From NCBI GenBank assembly GCA_903912795.1, contig CAIWIS010000404.1, forward strand, positions 1 to 29,355: a DNA stretch of 29,355 nt, written 5' to 3'. Positions 23,661 through 29,355 of the stretch are shown piece by piece. Origin of the DNA: an uncultured Bacteroidales bacterium. GTDB taxonomy: Bacteria; Bacteroidota; Bacteroidia; Bacteroidales; Paludibacteraceae. The position numbers were made by a program, and so were the translations under genes. The notes beneath the pieces are model-generated. The model saw only the letters and a program-made list of their open reading frames with translations, was not told the origin of the DNA and did no database searches. How positions within the stretch are numbered: position 1 is the stretch's first letter; each line of letters begins with the position of its first letter.

Positions 23661-26600
23661 TTAAAAAGTTAAATTGATGCCACTATTCATACTAAAAGTA
23701 ACCGGATAGGAGTAGTATCTACCTGAGTTAGCTTCGGGATCCAAAAATCCATATCCATTCTGTATAGTAACCGGATTAAAGGCATTAAAATAAATCCGAC
23801 ACTTTGAAATAAAGAGTTTTTTCGAGATTTTCTGTGGAATAGTATAGCCAAGTTCGATATTCTTCAAGCGTATATAACGTGCATCAAAGAAAGTCCTGTC
23901 GTTATTTAGCCAATCACCACTATTACTTTTTCGCTCACCTGTACTCGGATATTTACCCGGAATCCATGAAGCATCGTTATAAGGGTCATCGTAATTGATA
24001 CATTTCCACCTATCGTACCATTGCACCATTGGATTTGCATAATTCCATGCTAAAGGCGTAATAAATTGCATATCCAGGTATCTCACAGTATTGAGTGCTG
24101 CACCTTGCCAAAGCATTGAAAAATCGAAGCCTTTATATGCGAGATTGAAATTGAATCCAAAATACATTAAAGGTTTATTGGTTCCGCCAATACCTATAGG
24201 TCGTTTGTCCTTATCATCAATATAGCCATCACCATTTACATCTACAAATTTATAATCGCCGGGAAGCACTGTTCGGTTTCCGTTGATATCCATAATAGGA
24301 CCATTTGCAATTTCTGCAAACGTTTTGTATACTCCATCGGTTTTGTAACCCCACACTACATCAGCATATCTATACGATTTTGTGGTTTTCCATGCAGTAT
24401 ATGAATCCCTTGCAGGAGTTTCTTCAATATACTCATTCATCGTACGGGTAAAAGTTACATTTCCTTCAATACCATAAGTTAACTTACCAATCTTGTTCTT
24501 ATGTCCCAAAACCAATTCAAAACCCGAAGTTTTATCACCATTCAGATTCTCTTGTGGCAATGTGGCTCCAAAATAATTGGGTATTGATAGGTTACGATAG
24601 GCTAATAAACCGTCACGAGATCTTACAAAATAATCAACTCCCATCGTAAACTTTGATTTCCAAAACGAAAGATCAAAACCTACATTAGTCATTTGTGAAG
24701 TGTACCAAGTTAGGTTTAAATTTGCTAAATTCTGAATGTCGTATCCCGAAACCCATTCCTTACCAAACATATAACCAGTAGAAGGATAATAATAACCGGC
24801 TTGAAATTGGTTATCGGCAGCTGCATCATCGCCTAATTTCCCCCAGGAACCTCTAATTTTGAAATTATCAACAAAACTCAAATTCTTTTTAATGAATTTT
24901 TCTTCCGACACACGCCATCCTGCTGATACAGCCGGAAAAAGCCCCCAACGATTATTCACAGGATACTTTGAAGAACCATCGTATCGGGCACTGACTTCCA
25001 ATAAATACTTACCCAAATAATCGTAATTTAGTCTGCCTACAAAACTCTGTTTAGAGTTAGCAACTAAACTTGACCCAACACTGTTGGTTGATTTAATTCC
25101 TGAACTCAAATCTGGAATCAAATCCACCTTAACATCAGTAGATGCTTCTGATGAAAGTGCATCAAATCTAATCTGTTCATACAATAACAAAGCTGCAATA
25201 TTATGTTTGTTCTTAATCTTCTTGTTGTAATTCAATGATAACTGAGTATTTTTACGAATATTTTGACCCGTTATTTCACTCACATTAGCTGGTGTATTGT
25301 AGGTTACGCCATTATATTCATCAGTAGCAGCATCGTATTTGTATAATTGATAGGGTTTACGAAACGCTTTACTGAAACGATTGATATAATCATAACTAAA
25401 TCGACCTCTCGCAATTAAACCCTTCACATAGGGAACATTCCATATTAATTCAAAATTTGATTGTAAGAATTTCTCATCATTTTTCTGAAAACCTGAAATA
25501 TCTTTTTCAATTAATGCCAGCGGATTTTCGTAGGTATTTGTAAACGATGAAAGATAATTAGGGTTATTATTGGCATACGGTCCCTCCATAGGCAATGCCG
25601 AAATGGTAGGTTTGAAGATTGAAATTAAATCACGGTAAGGACTTTCTTTGAGTGTATTAATATACCCTAAGTTGACATTAAATTTTAGCGATTTGGAAAG
25701 TTGATTCGATAAATTTAGGCGGAAATTATATTTTTCGGACGAAAGGTCATTGGAAGTATATAAACCTTCTTCATTGTAATAACCCATTGTAACAAAAAAC
25801 TGAGTGGCATCGCTACCTCCTTCAATTGAAATAGAATGTTGTTGTTGAAAAGCCTGATTTTTAAAAATTAAGCCTAAGTAATCAGTCGAAGGAAGTTCAC
25901 CTGTTTTATATTTTTCAATTGTTTCCGGACTATACTTTAACGTGGATATCAAATCAGCCATTCTTATAAAATAATCGGGTAGTAAAATACCTGCATTCAT
26001 GGTTTTTTCGTTCCACAATTCTGCATATTGAGCTGCATCACACTTTTCAGGAAAAGATGTAATGTTTACCGAACCAAATCTTCCATTGTAACTTACCTTT
26101 GTTTTGGCTTTGTTTCCAGCTCTTGTAGTAATTAAGACCACTCCGTTTGCTGCCTTCACACCATAAATGGCCGCCGATGCATCTTTCAAAATAGATACAT
26201 TATCAATTTCGTAACTCGATAAGCGCGAAAACTCTTCTTTACTTCGCTCAACACCATCAATAATATAGAGCGGTGTGCCAAAGCCTCGAATATCAATATT
26301 GGTATCGTAAGTTCCGGGTTCACTCGAATACTGAGCAACACGCACCCCAGGCACTCGTCCAGTGAGCGTATTTACCGCATCAACTGAGGCTGTTTTCTCC
26401 ATTTCGGTGGCAGATATTGAGGCTATTGAACCCGTAAGATTGACTTTTTTTTGCGTGCCATAACCAACCACTACAATTTCATCAATAATTTTAGAGTCTA
26501 CCTCCATAATTATTTTTAAATCACTTTTTTCTTTAATTGTGATTTCCTTTGACTTATATCCTATAAATGAAATTTGGAGTACTGATTTTAATGGAGCATT

Positions 26601-26816
26601 TATTTTAAATCTCCCATCAATATCTGTAATAGTACCTCTGCTCTTGCCTACTACAATTATATTAGCTCCAATAACAGGTGTATTTTCTTCATCCAAAACT
26701 ACCCCATTTATCATATTGGATGGTTGGTTATTTAACGAATTGTTCTGACTAATGCCATTAAAGCTCAGTATGAGCAACAATAACAATGCTGTGTGAAATT
26801 TCATGGTGTACTTCAT
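23661..26816 (-). CDS. susC: SusC/RagA-family TonB-dependent glycan transporter
   Basis: A 1051-residue outer-membrane importer. It has a Sec signal (residues 1-24; Met5 is an equally possible start), then a carboxypeptidase-D-regulatory-like domain (about 36-107: GVVLDEENTPVIGANIIV...SFIGYKSKEI). The TonB-box/hinge region DEIVVVGYGTQKK (112-124) is followed by the plug domain (about 125-235, with LTGRVPGVRV and LYIIDGV) and a beta-barrel ending in the aromatic terminal strand MNSGINLTF. There is no N-terminal extension for an anti-sigma partner, so regulation by an ECF sigma/anti-sigma pair is unlikely. It is the first gene of a six-gene transcript (SusC, SusD, DUF3823, double beta-helix, PATR-esterase, sulfatase) downstream of promoter module B, about 60 bp after the -7 element. 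It is expected to import oligosaccharides powered by TonB-ExbBD, in complex with SusD. Confidence 0.96.
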   Translation of the reverse strand: MKYTMKFHTALLLLLILSFNGISQNNSLNNQPSNMINGVVLDEENTPVIGANIIVVGKSRGTITDIDGRFKINAPLKSVLQISFIGYKSKEITIKEKSDLKIIMEVDSKIIDEIVVVGYGTQKKVNLTGSIASISATEMEKTASVDAVNTLTGRVPGVRVAQYSSEPGTYDTNIDIRGFGTPLYIIDGVERSKEEFSRLSSYEIDNVSILKDASAAIYGVKAANGVVLITTRAGNKAKTKVSYNGRFGSVNITSFPEKCDAAQYAELWNEKTMNAGILLPDYFIRMADLISTLKYSPETIEKYKTGELPSTDYLGLIFKNQAFQQQHSISIEGGSDATQFFVTMGYYNEEGLYTSNDLSSEKYNFRLNLSNQLSKSLKFNVNLGYINTLKESPYRDLISIFKPTISALPMEGPYANNNPNYLSSFTNTYENPLALIEKDISGFQKNDEKFLQSNFELIWNVPYVKGLIARGRFSYDYINRFSKAFRKPYQLYKYDAATDEYNGVTYNTPANVSEITGQNIRKNTQLSLNYNKKIKNKHNIAALLLYEQIRFDALSSEASTDVKVDLIPDLSSGIKSTNSVGSSLVANSKQSFVGRLNYDYLGKYLLEVSARYDGSSKYPVNNRWGLFPAVSAGWRVSEEKFIKKNLSFVDNFKIRGSWGKLGDDAAADNQFQAGYYYPSTGYMFGKEWVSGYDIQNLANLNLTWYTSQMTNVGFDLSFWKSKFTMGVDYFVRSRDGLLAYRNLSIPNYFGATLPQENLNGDKTSGFELVLGHKNKIGKLTYGIEGNVTFTRTMNEYIEETPARDSYTAWKTTKSYRYADVVWGYKTDGVYKTFAEIANGPIMDINGNRTVLPGDYKFVDVNGDGYIDDKDKRPIGIGGTNKPLMYFGFNFNLAYKGFDFSMLWQGAALNTVRYLDMQFITPLAWNYANPMVQWYDRWKCINYDDPYNDASWIPGKYPSTGERKSNSGDWLNNDRTFFDARYIRLKNIELGYTIPQKISKKLFISKCRIYFNAFNPVTIQNGYGFLDPEANSGRYYSYPVTFSMNSGINLTF

Positions 26817-26874
26817 AAATTTAAGATTATTTTTGAATGAGAATTTCTAACCCGTTTTTTCAATTAAATCACAA

Positions 26875-26920
26875 CAAAAATAGCAGTAATCAATTAATTA
26901 TGGATTAATGTTTGATTAAT
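26875..26920 (-). promoter_or_regulatory. Promoter module B: triple ATTAAT direct repeat + TAnnTTTG
   Basis: On the coding strand ATTAATC (26920-26914), ATTAATC (26909-26903) and ATTAATT (26898-26892) have 4-bp spacers. Nine bases later comes TATTTTTG (26882-26875), about 60 bp before the susC ATG. All three half-sites keep the full ATTAAT core, making this the best copy. It lies in the 155-bp gap after the GH92 stop. No hairpin terminator for GH92 is visible in that gap, so read-through into susC is possible. Confidence 0.88.
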
Positions 26921-26971
26921 AAAATTATGATTATTAATTAAAAAGTATCTGATAAGGTTGAATTTAGGTAT

Positions 26972-29206
26972 TTAATTATCGATACCCCATTTTTTATTAG
27001 GTTTTTCGGCCATTATCAATTCCAGTGTTCCACCCTCCAATAGCTGCTTGTGAGTAAAAAATGTAGTATTAATCTCTATGCCGTTGAAAAATGCTTTTTG
27101 AATATATTTATTGGTAGCACTTGAGCCTTTGGCAATTATTGTGAACGTTTTTTTATTTGGCAATTTAATACTTGATTTCTCAAAAATCGGACTTCCAATG
27201 GTATAAACCGGTAAGCCCGGAGTTACAGGATAAAAGCCTAATGAGGAAAAAACTACAAATGCCGACATTCCTCCGCCATCCTCATCGCCCGGAATACCAA
27301 AGATATTGTCTTTAAACCATACATCTAGTAGGAAGCGAATACGTTTTTGAGTTTTCCATGGTGCTCCAAAATAATTATATAAATACGGAATGTGAAAAGA
27401 AGGCTCATTGCCCATAATAAATTGTCCAACTTGACCAGTCGCATCAGGTGCTTCATTCAAATACATTTGTTTCAACATATCTAATGGTTCACGAAATAGC
27501 TGATCAAGACGCTCTTCGGCTTTCTTTTTACCACCCAATAACGAAATTAAACCATTAACATCATGTTGAACTTGCCAGGCATAGGTCCAACCATTGTTTT
27601 CGTCGTAATAATCTCTAAACCCCGGACAACCATCCAGTTTGGGATTAATCATTATCCAATCGCCTTTTTCGTCTTTTGGCATAAAAAGTTGCATCTCGGG
27701 ATGCCATAGTTTTTTGTAATTATTGGCAAGCTCGGAAAATTTTTGATAATCAGGATGATTTCCCGTTTCTTTTGCCAATTGAGACAATGACCAAGCATCA
27801 AAACTTAGTCCTAAGGTAACAGCCACCGACTGACGTTTTTCAAAACCATCAACCATTGGTTCGGTTTCCTTTTCGCCTGGCCGAAGTGCAGGTAGGAAGC
27901 CGTTGGTATGATAAAAATCATCTAATCCAACCTTAGCATTCCCTTGCCGCCAAGGTAACAAAGTGGCTTCAGTCAGATTTTTTTTACAACCTTCATAAGC
28001 TTTCTTCATATCAAAGTCAGCAATACCTTTTCTATATGCATCAACAAACAATGATACTGTATGATAACTATTCATACACATATGGTTGCCAAGCACTTCG
28101 GGGAAAGTGGGCATCCAACCACTTTGTTCGTACATTTGTGTGTATGAATTCAAAATATCACTTTCCATATTAGGATTTAATATTGTATTTAATGGATGTT
28201 TGGCCAGATAAGTATCCCAAATCCAATCATCTACAAAAAATGGCCGATCGCTTTTGTGAACTTTCCCATCGTATCCACTGTAGTATTGACCATATTCATT
28301 GATATCAATCATTCGTTCGTATGTACGGTACAACGAAGTATAAAATGATCTTTTTTGTGCTTCTGTTCCTCCTGTTACCTCAATTTGATTAATAACCTTA
28401 CCCCATGCCAATTTCCCTTTGGCAACTGTTTGTTCAAAATTTTGGTTTGTCATCTCCATCGTGAAATTTTGCTTTGCCTGATCAAAACTAATATACGAAA
28501 TTGCATATTTAATTAATACTGATTGTTCAGCTAATGCTCCAACGCTAATGGACAATCGATTTTTTGAAGGAGTGATTTGAATATTTTTCAATACTTTGCC
28601 ATTTAAATCGGTTATCTCGCCATAACAATATGCTGACATTGAGCGAACTATTGGTGACAATCCTCTTGTTTTGTAAGTATACTTTTCTTCAATAGTAAAA
28701 CCATTTTCATCTACGTTTTGAGCATTGAAATTCTCTGTTCCTGCAATCAGTATGTTTTTGTATGTCGATTGAGGAAAATCGATTTTGTAAATAGCACATT
28801 TCTTGGCTGGAGTGAAACTCACCGTAACATCATCGTCAATTAAATAGGTAGAATAATGCCAGGGACGAACAACTTCAAGGTCGTGGTCAATAGCCATTTT
28901 TCGTTGCCACGACTCGTTGGTTATTTCGCCTACCGATACTTTCATTCTCATGATACCGGGTTCGCGATGATTCTCTACCTGCAAAGGCCATGCTGTTACC
29001 TCATCGGCAATATAATCAGGCTTTATCGGAAACATCCGAAGCATTTGATTTGGTAAACTAAATGTTGGAAAAGTGGGCACTAAAAGTTGTGATACATTGC
29101 CTATTCTGGGATCAATGTATTTCGTAAAATCTTCCTGTGAAGAAACATTTAATAAATTACTTGTAAGTATAACGCTTACTGTCAGTGTTTTAAAAAATCC
29201 TTGCAT
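26972..29206 (-). CDS. GH92-family alpha-mannosidase-like glycoside hydrolase
   Basis: A 744-residue secreted enzyme of family GH92, calcium-dependent exo-alpha-mannosidases that trim N-glycans and mannans with inversion. The signal peptide is residues 1-23, and the mature start FTKYIDPRIGN fits the family's YVNPFIGT-type opening. The (alpha/alpha)6 domain carries DDWIWDTYLAKHPL (about 326-339), SGWMPTFPE, ENNGWTYAWQVQHD with likely catalytic acid E536, GNEPSFHIPYLYNY (599-612), and GDEDGGGMSAF (640-650) where D643 is the likely base residue. Compared with common members, HYTEGNAWQ becomes YYDENNGWT and GN(D/E)DCGQMSAW becomes GDEDGGGMSAF, so it belongs to a divergent branch and the linkage specificity is uncertain. 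There is no lipobox or T9SS tail, so it is probably periplasmic. It is transcribed alone or with read-through to susC, from promoter module A. Confidence 0.9.
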   Translation of the reverse strand: MQGFFKTLTVSVILTSNLLNVSSQEDFTKYIDPRIGNVSQLLVPTFPTFSLPNQMLRMFPIKPDYIADEVTAWPLQVENHREPGIMRMKVSVGEITNESWQRKMAIDHDLEVVRPWHYSTYLIDDDVTVSFTPAKKCAIYKIDFPQSTYKNILIAGTENFNAQNVDENGFTIEEKYTYKTRGLSPIVRSMSAYCYGEITDLNGKVLKNIQITPSKNRLSISVGALAEQSVLIKYAISYISFDQAKQNFTMEMTNQNFEQTVAKGKLAWGKVINQIEVTGGTEAQKRSFYTSLYRTYERMIDINEYGQYYSGYDGKVHKSDRPFFVDDWIWDTYLAKHPLNTILNPNMESDILNSYTQMYEQSGWMPTFPEVLGNHMCMNSYHTVSLFVDAYRKGIADFDMKKAYEGCKKNLTEATLLPWRQGNAKVGLDDFYHTNGFLPALRPGEKETEPMVDGFEKRQSVAVTLGLSFDAWSLSQLAKETGNHPDYQKFSELANNYKKLWHPEMQLFMPKDEKGDWIMINPKLDGCPGFRDYYDENNGWTYAWQVQHDVNGLISLLGGKKKAEERLDQLFREPLDMLKQMYLNEAPDATGQVGQFIMGNEPSFHIPYLYNYFGAPWKTQKRIRFLLDVWFKDNIFGIPGDEDGGGMSAFVVFSSLGFYPVTPGLPVYTIGSPIFEKSSIKLPNKKTFTIIAKGSSATNKYIQKAFFNGIEINTTFFTHKQLLEGGTLELIMAEKPNKKWGIDN

Positions 29207-29309
29207 AATATTGTATTTTTAATATAACTTTTTTTGTGTTTCAGAATCTGGTTTTATTTTACTTCCCAATTCATATTGAGAAAGTAATAGATTCTTTATA
29301 TTTTGGAAG

Positions 29310-29355
29310 CAAAAGTATATTCTGATTATTAATTCGACATTAATATTTGATTAAT
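29310..29355 (-). promoter_or_regulatory. Promoter module A: triple ATTAAT direct repeat + TAnnTTTG (at window edge)
   Basis: On the coding strand ATTAATC (29355-29349), ATTAATG (29344-29338) and ATTAATA (29333-29327) have 4-bp spacers. Nine bases later comes TACTTTTG (29317-29310), about 105 bp before the GH92 ATG, giving it the longest leader of the four units. The window ends exactly at the outer base of the distal half-site, so additional half-sites further upstream cannot be excluded. Confidence 0.83.

Overview
The window is AT-rich DNA from a member of the Bacteroidota, most likely a Bacteroidales-type organism. The evidence is a SusC/SusD pair, TAnnTTTG (-7) promoters, and five proteins ending in a type A type IX secretion system (T9SS) sorting domain. 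The abundance of autotransporter-associated beta-strand-repeat (PATR) proteins with T9SS tails is reminiscent of Paludibacter-like bacteria, but I cannot fix the genus. Every credible gene lies on the minus strand, so transcription runs from right to left.

The right ~26.7 kb is one large polysaccharide-utilisation-type locus. In transcription order it holds a GH92 alpha-mannosidase-like enzyme; SusC; SusD; a DUF3823 lipoprotein in the SusE position; a double pectate-lyase-like beta-helix protein with an F5/8C domain and T9SS tail; a PATR beta-helix protein fused to an SGNH esterase with T9SS tail; a Ser-type sulfatase; two near-duplicate PATR proteins with T9SS tails; a LamG-domain protein; a GH71/GH99-like hydrolase; a 1286-residue PATR adhesin-like protein with T9SS tail; and a small peptide gene. 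A strong intrinsic terminator at 2561-2611 closes the locus.

The most striking observation is a 46-bp promoter module present four times with identical geometry, before GH92, susC, the first of the PATR twins and the large PATR protein. Each copy has three 7-bp direct repeats (consensus on the coding strand ATTAATC) at an exact 11-bp period. The innermost repeat ends exactly 9 bp before a TAnnTTTG -7 element. This divides the locus into four transcription units that appear to form one regulon. The 7+4 bp head-to-tail layout replacing the -33 element is the layout used by OmpR/PhoB-type response regulators. No regulator gene is in the window.

How it may work (inference): T9SS-exported beta-helix proteins bind or pre-process a glycan outside the cell, SusC/SusD import the fragments, and Sec-exported GH92, GH71/99-like and sulfatase enzymes finish degradation. 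An alpha-mannose-containing, possibly sulfated and acylated, glycan is the best guess.

The left 2.5 kb is unrelated: an AbiEi/AbiEii type IV toxin-antitoxin pair, a truncated C-terminal remnant of an AlbA_2-type ATP-binding protein, a hairpin terminator, and the 5' part of an unrecognised gene running off the left edge. No rRNA, tRNA, CRISPR array, insertion sequence or origin was seen, and no gene-free stretch exceeds about 260 bp.
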